64,000 bases of DNA. Source: Bacillota bacterium (lineage in GTDB: Bacteria > Bacillota > Syntrophomonadia > Syntrophomonadales > DTU052). Each line of letters starts with the position of its first letter. Within the stretch, counting starts at the first letter, position 1. The notes beneath the pieces are model-generated. The model made no database searches, had not been told where the DNA came from, and saw only the letters and a program-made list of their open reading frames with translations. Below are positions 44,275 through 52,347 of this stretch, piece after piece. A program made the position numbers and the translations under genes. The stretch is from contig JAKOVY010000110.1 of the NCBI GenBank assembly GCA_029781825.1, positions 41,938-105,937 of the forward strand, given 5' to 3'.

Positions 44275-45846
44275 CTAAAGGTACCTGGCTTTCAGAATAT
44301 TCTTCTGCACTTTGCCAACCGGGGTTCTTGGGAAATCATCAACAAACTCGACAGATTTGGGAATTCTGTAATCTGCCATTTTTCCTCGGCACCATTGAAT
44401 GATTTCGTTTTCATCAGCTTCCACACCAGGCTGCAAACGAATCAGTGCCTTGACTGCTTCGCCCCACTTTTTGTCGGGGACTCCTATAACGGCAACTTCA
44501 AGAATTTTGGGGTGGTTTATCATGACTGCCTCAATCTCTGCGGGGTAGATGTTGATTCCTCCGCTGAGGATCATGTCTGATTTTCGATCGACGATATATA
44601 CATAGCCTTCCTCGTTCTTATAAGCCAGGTCGCCTACACCCATATACTTTCCATGGAATGCTTGTTTGGTGGCTTCAGGGTTTTTGTAATATCCCATGCA
44701 CACTCCGCCGCCATAGACCACAATCTCTCCAATTTCTCCAGGTGGAAGCTCATTTCCGTTATCATCAACGATCTTTATTTCCCTGCCAAGCGCAGCACGT
44801 CCGACGCTGCCCGGGTATTTCGACATTTCTTCAGAATTTATAAGAGTTACTAAGCCCAGTTCGGAGGCTGAATAGCATGAAAAGATTTCAGTGCCAAAGT
44901 ACTTTTCATAATTTTCCTTGGTTGATATCTTAAGGGGTGATCCAACCGTGCTTATGAAACGCACTGAGCTTATGTCGAACTTGGCTCTGATCTCCTCCGG
45001 AACAGCGAGTATTGCTTCAAGCATTGGAGGCGCTATGATGAAATAGTCAATTTTTTCTTTGGCAATTAGATCAAGTGCTGCCAAGGGGTCAAAGTTTGGA
45101 GTGGGCAATAAATACAATGAACCTCCATGCAAAAAAGCAACACAGAAGCTGGCCCATCCGGCAGCACTGTAAGCAGGCAGAAACAGAATGGTTCGATCCT
45201 CCTCAACGTTAGGGAAAGCCATGTTTATGTTATAAGCAATACTCATCCAACTATAGTGGCTGTGAATTCCGGATTTGGGTTTTCCTGTAGTCCCTCCGGT
45301 TTGAGAGAAGAAAAGCAGATCTTGGTTCCAAACATGAACATCCGGTTCGGCATTTGATCCTGAGGCGATAAGTGATTTGCAGCTCAACATTCCTTCAGGG
45401 GGGTCTTCTTCTCCCATAACAATGATGTGCTTTATTGATAAATTATCCCTGATGTCTTTAATGATATTTAGTAATGCGTAGTCAACGAATACGGCTGTGG
45501 AATCGGTGTGTGCAATGATGTATTCCAGCTCGTGACCCACCAAGCGAAAATTAGCCGGAACAGAAACAGCACCTGTTTTCGCTATAGCTCCTGCGGCAAT
45601 TAGCCAATAATCAGAATTGTATCCGAATATTGTTATCTTGTCTCCTTTTTTGATACCCAACTCGAGCAGTGAGTTGGCCAGACAGTTAATTGCGGAATTA
45701 AATTCTTTATAAGTGTAACTCCGATCACGAAAGGCTACTGCAATTCTATCAGGACAACGAAGGGACTGGCGTCTAATGATTTCACCCAAAACATGATCCT
45801 TCGGGTGTTTTACTTCAAATTCCATTTCTGTTAATGGGTTGTTCAT
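44275..45846 (-). CDS. AMP-forming acyl-CoA synthetase, AT-rich
   Basis: A 523-residue ANL-family ligase: SQTGGTTGKPKSGIHSHYSW near residue 188 is the P-loop, YSASELGLVTL near 325, GVGDLAYKNEEGYVYIVDRKSDMILSGGINIYP near 400-435 and PRTPVGKVQKNILK at the end with the catalytic Lys. Start ATG 45846 follows GGAGGAGGG. The gene is visibly richer in A and T than the flanking ligase and dehydrogenase genes, which hints at separate acquisition. It lies 34 bases after the acyl-CoA dehydrogenase in the same leftward block. Confidence 0.9.
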   Translation of the reverse strand: MNNPLTEMEFEVKHPKDHVLGEIIRRQSLRCPDRIAVAFRDRSYTYKEFNSAINCLANSLLELGIKKGDKITIFGYNSDYWLIAAGAIAKTGAVSVPANFRLVGHELEYIIAHTDSTAVFVDYALLNIIKDIRDNLSIKHIIVMGEEDPPEGMLSCKSLIASGSNAEPDVHVWNQDLLFFSQTGGTTGKPKSGIHSHYSWMSIAYNINMAFPNVEEDRTILFLPAYSAAGWASFCVAFLHGGSLYLLPTPNFDPLAALDLIAKEKIDYFIIAPPMLEAILAVPEEIRAKFDISSVRFISTVGSPLKISTKENYEKYFGTEIFSCYSASELGLVTLINSEEMSKYPGSVGRAALGREIKIVDDNGNELPPGEIGEIVVYGGGVCMGYYKNPEATKQAFHGKYMGVGDLAYKNEEGYVYIVDRKSDMILSGGINIYPAEIEAVMINHPKILEVAVIGVPDKKWGEAVKALIRLQPGVEADENEIIQWCRGKMADYRIPKSVEFVDDFPRTPVGKVQKNILKARYL

Positions 45847-45880
45847 TTTTTACCCTCCTCCATAATGGCGAGCTTACAGT

Positions 45881-47470
45881 CTATTCCACCTCTTGAACGG
45901 CGAGTGCCTGGTAGGCATGGAAGAGATCGTGGCAGAATTGATCCCACCGCTGGCAGGCCTCGATGGTCTTTTCATCCATTGAAAGCAGGTTGGGGAGGGA
46001 CACAAGCTCCGTCATTTCCTGCGACAGGGCCTTGATTTGGGCGGAGTCTGCTCCTTTAAGGATGCGCTCAACAAATTCTGCCGGTGAATACCAGGCGGCG
46101 GCTCGCTGAAAGTCTCGGTGGATCTGAGTTAGAAGAACGTTTCTCGGACCTTCCCACAGTTCGTTAACGGCCGAATCCCGGTAGAGGCGGGGAAGGGAAG
46201 AGAAATCCTCCATTACGCCGTGACCGCCGAAAATGGACATAGCGATCCGAATAGCATCAGTTGAATCCCAGGATGCCGTAATTTTCTGCAGCATGATCAG
46301 CTCTCGTACATCAAACGTCTTCTTCATTTGCTCTTCACTGCCCGTGGTTACCAGACCGCCCTGCAAACCGTTTTCCAACTGCAGGTAGTCACGATACAGC
46401 TTGAAGGCACCGGCTGTGGTTTGGCGGGCCAATTTTTCAGCTTTTCTCAGCTGTCCAGCCACAAGCGGGAACTCGGCGACTTTAACCCCGAAGGCCTCCC
46501 GGAACTGCGCGTACTGCTTTGCTTCACGTACTGCCCGTGTCATAAAGGCAGCAGCCGACAGGCCAACCGTCAGCCGGGAACAGGTAAGAACAATGCCCAC
46601 CACATTGGCCAATCCACGGTGCAGAGGGCCAACCGGGTAAGCTATGGCTCCGTCAAATGTTATTTCGGCCGTGGTGAGTTCGCTGGTACCCAGCTTCCAT
46701 TTAATCCGGTCGATAGTGTAGCCGTTTCGTTTTTCTTTTTCCTTGTCCCCCGGCAGCCAGGAGGGCATAACAAACAAGGCTACTTTTTCGCTCCCCGCCG
46801 GCTTGGCGGTGATGAGGGCATAGTCGGCATGAGTGGCGGAACAGAAGAACTTTGTACCGTACAGCCGCCAGGTATCACCGGTCTGAACCGCTTCCAGAAC
46901 GTTGGCACCCACATCCGAACCGCCGTGGATCTCCGATAAATACTGGGCCCCGATGGCGAAATCTCCGTCGATTCCTTCCTGGCAGTGAAGCAGAATGCGT
47001 TTTAGTTCGGGGGTATCGGCATACCTCTTGAGGATTTCCACCAGGCCTTCAGTACAGGTAATGGGGCAGGAGATGCAGGCTTCACCGTTTTGATAGATAA
47101 GATACATCTTGGTTAACTTGACCCAGGGTAAAGTCTTTTCGGAAAACAGGGCTTCGGAAAAGATCTCCTTTTCCATGATCTCGGTTTCTTTGGGGCGGAC
47201 AATGCGGTCAATGCGGTTATTGTGCCCGTCGTAGTGCATCATGTAAGGGCGTTTTTCCGGCCAGGCAATGGCCTCGGCCATGTCCCGCCAGCGGAATGAT
47301 ACTTTGGGAGATATTTTCCGGGCTTCCTCGTCAACCACCGGCCAATCTTCGCCTGTGTAATGCTTTACTACCTTCTGCAGAAACGGATCGTCACGGTAGT
47401 AGTCGAAATTCCTTCGCCAATCCAGAAATTCATTAAAACTGTAAGGATTGTTGCGGTTAGGCAGAGACAT
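45881..47470 (-). CDS. Acyl-CoA dehydrogenase, AidB-like long form
   Basis: A 529-residue FAD acyl-CoA dehydrogenase. LSEIHGGSDVGANVLEAV near residue 175 and KWKLGTSELTTAEITFDGA near 260 are flavin/substrate contacts; LPRLYRDSAVNELWEGPRNVLLTQ near 450 retains the catalytic-type Glu in WEG. The N-terminal 100 residues and the length place it with the AidB-like or long ACAD group. The start is ATG 47470 behind GGAGG; a frame to 47524 has no SD. First gene of the leftward operon with two ligases, it could act on an aromatic or branched acyl-CoA. Confidence 0.88.
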   Translation of the reverse strand: MSLPNRNNPYSFNEFLDWRRNFDYYRDDPFLQKVVKHYTGEDWPVVDEEARKISPKVSFRWRDMAEAIAWPEKRPYMMHYDGHNNRIDRIVRPKETEIMEKEIFSEALFSEKTLPWVKLTKMYLIYQNGEACISCPITCTEGLVEILKRYADTPELKRILLHCQEGIDGDFAIGAQYLSEIHGGSDVGANVLEAVQTGDTWRLYGTKFFCSATHADYALITAKPAGSEKVALFVMPSWLPGDKEKEKRNGYTIDRIKWKLGTSELTTAEITFDGAIAYPVGPLHRGLANVVGIVLTCSRLTVGLSAAAFMTRAVREAKQYAQFREAFGVKVAEFPLVAGQLRKAEKLARQTTAGAFKLYRDYLQLENGLQGGLVTTGSEEQMKKTFDVRELIMLQKITASWDSTDAIRIAMSIFGGHGVMEDFSSLPRLYRDSAVNELWEGPRNVLLTQIHRDFQRAAAWYSPAEFVERILKGADSAQIKALSQEMTELVSLPNLLSMDEKTIEACQRWDQFCHDLFHAYQALAVQEVE

Positions 47471-47579
47471 ATCAAAACCTCCAGTTAAAAATCTTAATAA
47501 TATTAAGGATGTTACCGGCATCACCCCTTTAGTTTTTTAATGGGTTGTTGGAGACCGACCGTAAACTGTAATAAATATA

Positions 47580-47600
47580 ACAATATGTTAAATATATTGT
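47580..47600. promoter_or_regulatory. Operator-like inverted repeat between divergent genes
   Basis: ACAATAT-GTTAAAT-ATATTGT, perfect 7-base arms with a 7-base spacer. It lies between the leftward dehydrogenase operon and the rightward XRE gene, a natural place for that regulator to bind. Confidence 0.45.
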
Positions 47601-47728
47601 AATTTGACGGCCTGAGTTTGGTCAATACGTTAGAGCTGATTGCCTGAAAACCAAGACATGCCGGTTTATTGTTTATAGATATGCCGACAAGCGTTATAAT
47701 AATTACATTAGAGAAAAAGGTGGATAAT

Positions 47729-48091
47729 GTGAAATACCGTGAGATAGGATACCGAATTGCCATCGCCCGCGAGGAAGTAGGGCTCAACCAGAAGGAACTG
47801 GCCGAGCGATTGGGGATTTCGCAGGCCACCCTCTCCAATTATGAAAAGGGCAAACGTCGTATATACCTGCCTCAGTTGCAGAAGATTGCCGAGGCGTTGG
47901 GCAGGCCGCTCGATTATTTCCTGCAGCCGATTGACCCGGTAGTTGAACCGGTTGAAACTTCAAGCCATGATGAGGTAAAGGAATTGCTGCAGATCATGTC
48001 CGAGTTAAACGATCTCCCCCGGGAAGAACGGAAATCAGTGATGGATTTCATCAGATGGCTTAAGGCCAAAAGGAAAGGAGAATCGACGTGA
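47729..48091 (+). CDS. XRE-family (HTH_3) transcriptional regulator
   Basis: A 120-residue regulator. The helix-turn-helix occupies residues about 8-62 (IGYRIAIAREEVGLNQKELAERLGISQATLSNYEKGKRR). The C-terminal half is acidic and helical (KELLQIMSELNDLPREERKSVMDFIRWL) and probably dimerises. The start is GTG 47729, 5 bases behind AAAAAGGTGG. Its stop overlaps the GTG of the next acyl-CoA dehydrogenase (GTGA), so both are made from one message, and it faces the leftward acyl-CoA operon; control of both is likely. Confidence 0.88.
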   Translation: MKYREIGYRIAIAREEVGLNQKELAERLGISQATLSNYEKGKRRIYLPQLQKIAEALGRPLDYFLQPIDPVVEPVETSSHDEVKELLQIMSELNDLPREERKSVMDFIRWLKAKRKGEST

Positions 48092-49224
48092 TAGCGTTCC
48101 AGATGAGCGAAGAGCAAATGGAATTGGTCTCGCTGGTCAGGGATGTACTTAAAAGTGAGGTGGAGCCGCTGGTCCTGGAGTTGGACCGCCGTGAGGAGCA
48201 GGATTTTGACTGGCGGCCGGTTGAAACTCTTGCTCGCCTAAACATGGTCGCTCCCATTGTGCCGGAAGAATACGGAGGACGAGGCTTGGACTTCGTTACA
48301 ACCGCCCTGATTATCGAAGAGGTGGCCGCGGTATGTGCCGGTTTGGCCGCTTGCATGGTCGGGACCATTCATGCCCTGCTGCCAATCCTGGTGGGCGGCG
48401 ATGAGGAGCAGAAAAAGAGATTTCTGGTCCCGCTGGTTTCGCATAAGCCGGCTCTCGCTTCCTTTGCTCTGACTGAGCCCAAAGGGGGATCGGATATTCA
48501 GAGGCTGGATACACATTACCGGCCTGCGGGCGACGGATTTATCTTAAATGGGATCAAGGACTACGTTATTAACGGAGCGGTGGCTGATTTTGTAACTGTG
48601 TGTGCCGGCGCCTCTCAGGACGGTCGTCCCGGAGCTTATCAGTTCCTGATCGTTCCCCGGGACCGGATCAAGGCAACCATAAACAGAAGAACCATGGGTA
48701 TTCGCTACAGTAATACCGCCCAACTGGTATTCGAAGACACCCCAGTAACGAAAGAAGAGCTCATCGGCCACCCGGACACGGGATACCTGCTGCTCAGCCA
48801 GACCCTCGATTGTGGACGGGCCTTAATCGGGGCCATTCAGGTAGGTATAGCCCGGGCTGCTTATGAGCAGACATTATCCTACGCCCGGACGAGGGAACAG
48901 TTTGGACGCCCCATATTCTCCAATCAGGGAGTATCCTTTCCCCTGGTGGAGATGGCGACTGCCATTGATGCTGCCAGGTTCATGGTCTGGAGAGCTTGTT
49001 ATCTGATGGATCAGGACGGGGATTATACCCGGGCATCTTCGATGGCCAGGCTTTATGCGGGGCAGGTAGGACAGATGGTTACGGCCCGGGCCATAGATAT
49101 CATGGGTGCTGCAGGATACAACGACGACAGCCTTCTCAGCATCTACTTCCGGGATGCCAAAGTCTGCAGCATTGTAGGCGGCACCGACAATGTGCAAAAG
49201 ATGATTATAGCCTCACTGCTGTGA
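48088..49224 (+). CDS. Acyl-CoA dehydrogenase with substituted catalytic position
   Basis: A 378-residue protein of the classical acyl-CoA dehydrogenase fold: FALTEPKGGSDIQRLDT near residue 130, GIRYSNTAQLVFEDTPV near 205 and REQFGRPIFSNQGVSFPLVEMA near 270 are normal. The C-terminal motif that usually reads YEGT reads IVGGTDNVQKMI, so the usual Glu base is Gly. The alternative Glu position used by isovaleryl-CoA and long-chain enzymes (xxLER) reads LDCGR, so it too is absent. It may use another base, or be a non-oxidising paralogue. It is coupled to the XRE gene. Confidence 0.88.
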   Translation: MIAFQMSEEQMELVSLVRDVLKSEVEPLVLELDRREEQDFDWRPVETLARLNMVAPIVPEEYGGRGLDFVTTALIIEEVAAVCAGLAACMVGTIHALLPILVGGDEEQKKRFLVPLVSHKPALASFALTEPKGGSDIQRLDTHYRPAGDGFILNGIKDYVINGAVADFVTVCAGASQDGRPGAYQFLIVPRDRIKATINRRTMGIRYSNTAQLVFEDTPVTKEELIGHPDTGYLLLSQTLDCGRALIGAIQVGIARAAYEQTLSYARTREQFGRPIFSNQGVSFPLVEMATAIDAARFMVWRACYLMDQDGDYTRASSMARLYAGQVGQMVTARAIDIMGAAGYNDDSLLSIYFRDAKVCSIVGGTDNVQKMIIASLL

Positions 49225-49237
49225 GTTTTTTCTCGTT

Positions 49238-49348
49238 TTATTTAAAAATCTGCTGGATGATGGGAGCCAGACCCCAGGCTATTAAACCGAAGACCAGAAC
49301 CAGGCCCCCGAATACAATTATCCAGAACTCGCGGCTCTTCGTGTTCAT
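49238..49348 (-). CDS. 36-residue single-span membrane protein
   Basis: A short frame starting at ATG 49348 behind GAGG. Residues 1-7 are polar (MNTKSRE) and 8-34 form one hydrophobic segment (FWIIVFGGLVLVFGLIAWGL then AP), ending IFK. The layout is that of a small one-pass membrane protein. It converges on the acyl-CoA dehydrogenase. I do not recognise a family. Confidence 0.6.
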   Translation of the reverse strand: MNTKSREFWIIVFGGLVLVFGLIAWGLAPIIQQIFK

Positions 49349-49534
49349 GAGCATACCTCATCTGCAATTAAGATTGATTCACAATTCGATGAAACCGTTC
49401 CCGGCAAAGATCAGCCTGATTTGGTTTGAGAGTGAAACCTCGCCGTCAGCGGTTCCTCGTTTTAATCCAGGATACTAACGCACCCTGCTTAATCTGCCGT
49501 CCCGGGTTGACCAACCCAGGAGGTCCATCACAAT

Positions 49535-49711
49535 TCAGTAACCGGCAATTGCTTCCACTATTAAAGGAATACCTATTACCAGCAGCACAATGCTCGCCGG
49601 TTTGGTGATGACTCCCGAGCGAAAAACAGCCAGGAGAAGAGCGGTCAGACCGAGCAGACCCCTTATGGCCCGATCGCGGCTTCCCAAGTTGCGACGAAAA
49701 GACAATCTCAA
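49535..49711 (-). CDS. DUF2892-type small membrane protein
   Basis: A 58-residue protein starting at TTG 49711 behind GAGGTGA. It opens RRNLGSRDRAIRGLLGL, which matches the start of DUF2892 proteins (xxNxGxxDRxIRxxxG), followed by two hydrophobic segments (about 18-30 and 38-56) ending GIPLIVEAIAGY. DUF2892 members are inner-membrane proteins of unknown job, sometimes fused to rhodanese domains. It lies upstream of the 36-residue membrane protein on the same strand. Confidence 0.65.
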   Translation of the reverse strand: MRLSFRRNLGSRDRAIRGLLGLTALLLAVFRSGVITKPASIVLLVIGIPLIVEAIAGY

Positions 49712-50090
49712 AGCAACTCACCTCGGAATCAGTTTCCCCCGTGCCCGCCATGGTATGCAACTCTGTCTGGTTGCGCTTTTTCCCACATATGCAGTTTCCG
49801 ATTAATGCCCGGCGGCGAGTCGATAAGTCTGAGCCTTAACAGACCTCTGCTGTAAGGTATTGTTTACGGGGTAAAAAGAATCAGGAAGAGGAATGGGACC
49901 AACCAACTCTAACCCCAGGAGAAAAATTTTTCTGAGGGGCATCCGTGCCATTGCCGTAAGGACCGTCACCGGCCAAAAGGGGGCTGAATCTGCTCTTCGG
50001 CCGTTAGCTTAAGCCGGATCGGCATGAGGTTTGAAGACAAGTTTTGCCGGAGTTAATCCCTTATTTTTGTCATAGTCCTACGACAATTTC

Positions 50091-50119
50091 TTTATAGGAC
50101 CTCTATTTAAGTGTATAAT
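50091..50119 (+). promoter_or_regulatory. Candidate promoter of the diguanylate cyclase leader
   Basis: TTTATA, a 17-base spacer, and a perfect TATAAT. The predicted first base falls at about 50126, the start of the leader hairpin. Confidence 0.45.
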
Positions 50120-50124
50120 CTTCT

Positions 50125-50199
50125 AGGACATGGTATTATAGCTCGTCCTTTTTTTGACAGCTACATTTATCTGTCGGGACAGTTGCTCCATGTCCTTTT
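50125..50199 (+). promoter_or_regulatory. Leader RNA with alternative terminator stems
   Basis: AGGACATGG (50125-50133) can pair either with GTCCT (50145-50149), which runs into seven T, or with CCATGTCCT (50188-50196), which runs into TTTC. GACAG/CTGTC forms an inner hairpin. The two outer pairings exclude each other, as in an attenuator or riboswitch expression platform. Confidence 0.45.
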
Positions 50200-50305
50200 C
50201 ATAATGGCGCCATCTATATTTGCAATAAGGCCGGTACTCTAAGAATTGCCAGTTCTTGAGAGCCGGAAATATAATCTGATTCCAAATAATGTAGAGGTGC
50301 TTATC

Positions 50306-51856
50306 TTGAAAATACTAATTAGCGTTTACCTTCTTCTTGGGGCTGCCCTATGTCAGTTTTTCTCCGCCTATTTCTATTCAAAGGGCAGAACCAGCTACCG
50401 CAAGGCCTTTTCTATTTTGCTTTTATGTTTAAGTGTTTACTTGTTTGGTTGCTTAATGATTATCAACAGCGACAACTTGCAGGAGATGATCTTTTGGAAT
50501 CAGATTCAATATCTAGGATTGCCTTTTATTGCTGTACTGTGGCTCGTAGTGGCTCTCCTTTATACCAGAACCATCTATACCCTGAAAAACCGGACGGCAC
50601 TTTTGCTCTTTGTTGTGCCGGTAATCACTTTTTTCATACGGCTTACCAATCCATGGCACCATCTTTTTTATACCGGTTTTGAAGCGACCCAGATATTTGG
50701 AATTAATGCTTTGTATATGGAAAGAGGTTTTTGGTACTATGTCAACATTTCGTATACCACACTGTGTTTGCTCCTTACTATCGTCATTTACTTTTCAGGA
50801 TATCTGAAGAATCGGGACGACGATATCAGAAACCATTTTGTGATCACATTTTTTGTTTCCTTGTTCACTCTCATCGGGATAATGCTGCTTCTTTTCGCGT
50901 TCGAAGATCAAAGCATTGATTATACCGCCCTGATAATGCCCGTTTCGCTCCTTACCATCAGCTATGGCGTTATAAAACACGATTTTCTGGAGATAAGAAC
51001 CCTTGCTCGGGAAACAATCTTTGAGAACAACTTCGCCGGTATGGTGATACTGGGGCCGGGGGGGAGGATAATAGATTACAATAAGGCGGCCCAGGATTTC
51101 TTTGGAGAGTTAAACATTTCTCTGGATTATTATCCCGTGGAGCGCATCCTTGATCGAGAACCGGTGCTGCTGGAAATATTTAAAAGCAAAGATGATTCCG
51201 ATTACTCTTTGGTGATAAATGGAGAAAAGCGTTTCTTTGAGATTGACACGGTTCCCCTGGGTGACAACCAGGACGGAAATATGAAAATGCTGAAATCCAT
51301 TCGTGATGTCACTGAAGAAAGGAAAATTCGGGAGGAACTGAAGGTTTTGGCTACCACAGATTCCTTAAGCGGCCTCTGCAATCGCACAGAGTTTATGAGT
51401 CTGGCTCAAAGGGAGTTGGCCCGGGCAAAAAAGCAGAATGGTGAACTGTCATTGTTGATGATGGATGTGGATTCTTTCAAGCATATCAACGATACTTTTG
51501 GCCATGTGGCCGGTGACGCAGTGATTAATGAGATTGGAAACCTCATAAAGAGCAGTTTTCGAAAAACTGATATTGTCGGCCGCATAGGGGGAGACGAATT
51601 TGCTGTGCTTTTAAAGAACACATCTTTATCGGAGGCAAAGAAGGCAGCGGAACAGTTTCGGGAGACTGTTGCCGGGAAAAAAATAACTTACGGGGATCAT
51701 GAGATTGGTTTGACGATAAGCATTGGAGCGGCGGCAATAAGTGAAAATGACGATGGCAGCAGTATTGAGGATCTTTTAAGAAAGGCCGATGACGCACTGT
51801 ACGAAGCCAAAGCCAGGGGAAGAAACAGAGTCGCAGTTTGGGGGAATGGGATTTAG
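50306..51856 (+). CDS. 7TM-PAS-GGDEF diguanylate cyclase
   Basis: A 516-residue membrane protein. Residues about 1-210 contain seven hydrophobic helices of the histidine-kinase N-terminal 7TM type. A PAS domain follows at about 230-345 (MVILGPGGRIIDYNKAAQDFF). The GGDEF domain from about 350 has TDSLSGLCNRTEF and an intact RIGGDEFAVLL. The upstream RKTD, 5 residues before GGDEF, is an RxxD inhibition site, so c-di-GMP feedback is likely. TTG 50306 follows GAGG by 8 bases; the longer frame to 50246 has no SD. It would make c-di-GMP in response to a ligand in the membrane or outside. Confidence 0.9.
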   Translation: MKILISVYLLLGAALCQFFSAYFYSKGRTSYRKAFSILLLCLSVYLFGCLMIINSDNLQEMIFWNQIQYLGLPFIAVLWLVVALLYTRTIYTLKNRTALLLFVVPVITFFIRLTNPWHHLFYTGFEATQIFGINALYMERGFWYYVNISYTTLCLLLTIVIYFSGYLKNRDDDIRNHFVITFFVSLFTLIGIMLLLFAFEDQSIDYTALIMPVSLLTISYGVIKHDFLEIRTLARETIFENNFAGMVILGPGGRIIDYNKAAQDFFGELNISLDYYPVERILDREPVLLEIFKSKDDSDYSLVINGEKRFFEIDTVPLGDNQDGNMKMLKSIRDVTEERKIREELKVLATTDSLSGLCNRTEFMSLAQRELARAKKQNGELSLLMMDVDSFKHINDTFGHVAGDAVINEIGNLIKSSFRKTDIVGRIGGDEFAVLLKNTSLSEAKKAAEQFRETVAGKKITYGDHEIGLTISIGAAAISENDDGSSIEDLLRKADDALYEAKARGRNRVAVWGNGI

Positions 51857-52347
51857 ATGCAGCCGGTGGTTTACCGGCAGCGGGGAACGCATCCGCCATC
51901 TGCGCTCGCGTTTTATCCTGTTGCGTTTCCGATATCGGGAAATCATTAGGGGATTAGGCAGGTGACAGAGCCCGGCTCCAAGTCAAAAACGCATATCTTA
52001 CCAAAAGACGACTGTTCTGATTATTACAGCGGGATGTGACAGACACAATTATCAACAATGCCTCGTTTAAGTCGGGCAGCAGTTCCATTCGTCTTTTCTT
52101 TATCTTCGTTTGGGCATTTCCTGAACGTCTCCATATTCTAAAACCTAACTTATTGATAACGAAAGCCAGAGGCCTTCCGATTTCCAAACCGGTGTGACAT
52201 CTTTTTTGTCCTCTATATGAGCATTTCGCGCGTTAATGGATGACAGGAACTTAATCATTGGTTCTTTGACATATTTGCGGTAAAGTGAATTCACAGAGTA
52301 TTCTCTATAATTAATCCCAAAAGATCTAAATGATAGGAGGGAAAGTC
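51857..52347. other. Intergenic region before the rubredoxin-flavoprotein-Rieske gene
   Basis: About 490 bases without a supported gene. A GCCGGT/ACCGGC hairpin at 51862-51878 follows the cyclase. Near the right end are a palindrome GTGAATTCAC (52285-52294) and a TATAAT (52306-52311), but no matching -35. Confidence 0.5.

Larger units (their letters stand above)
49712..50305. other. Intergenic region before the diguanylate cyclase
   Basis: The first 380 bases show no gene I can support and no riboswitch I recognise, though the 49900-50030 part is GC-rich and could fold. The last part holds a promoter and a structured leader (50091-50199). Confidence 0.5.

Noticed and set aside
52285-52294. 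Palindrome GTGAATTCAC before the rubredoxin-flavoprotein gene.
   Set aside because: Short, and without a convincing promoter to regulate; mentioned only in the intergenic description.
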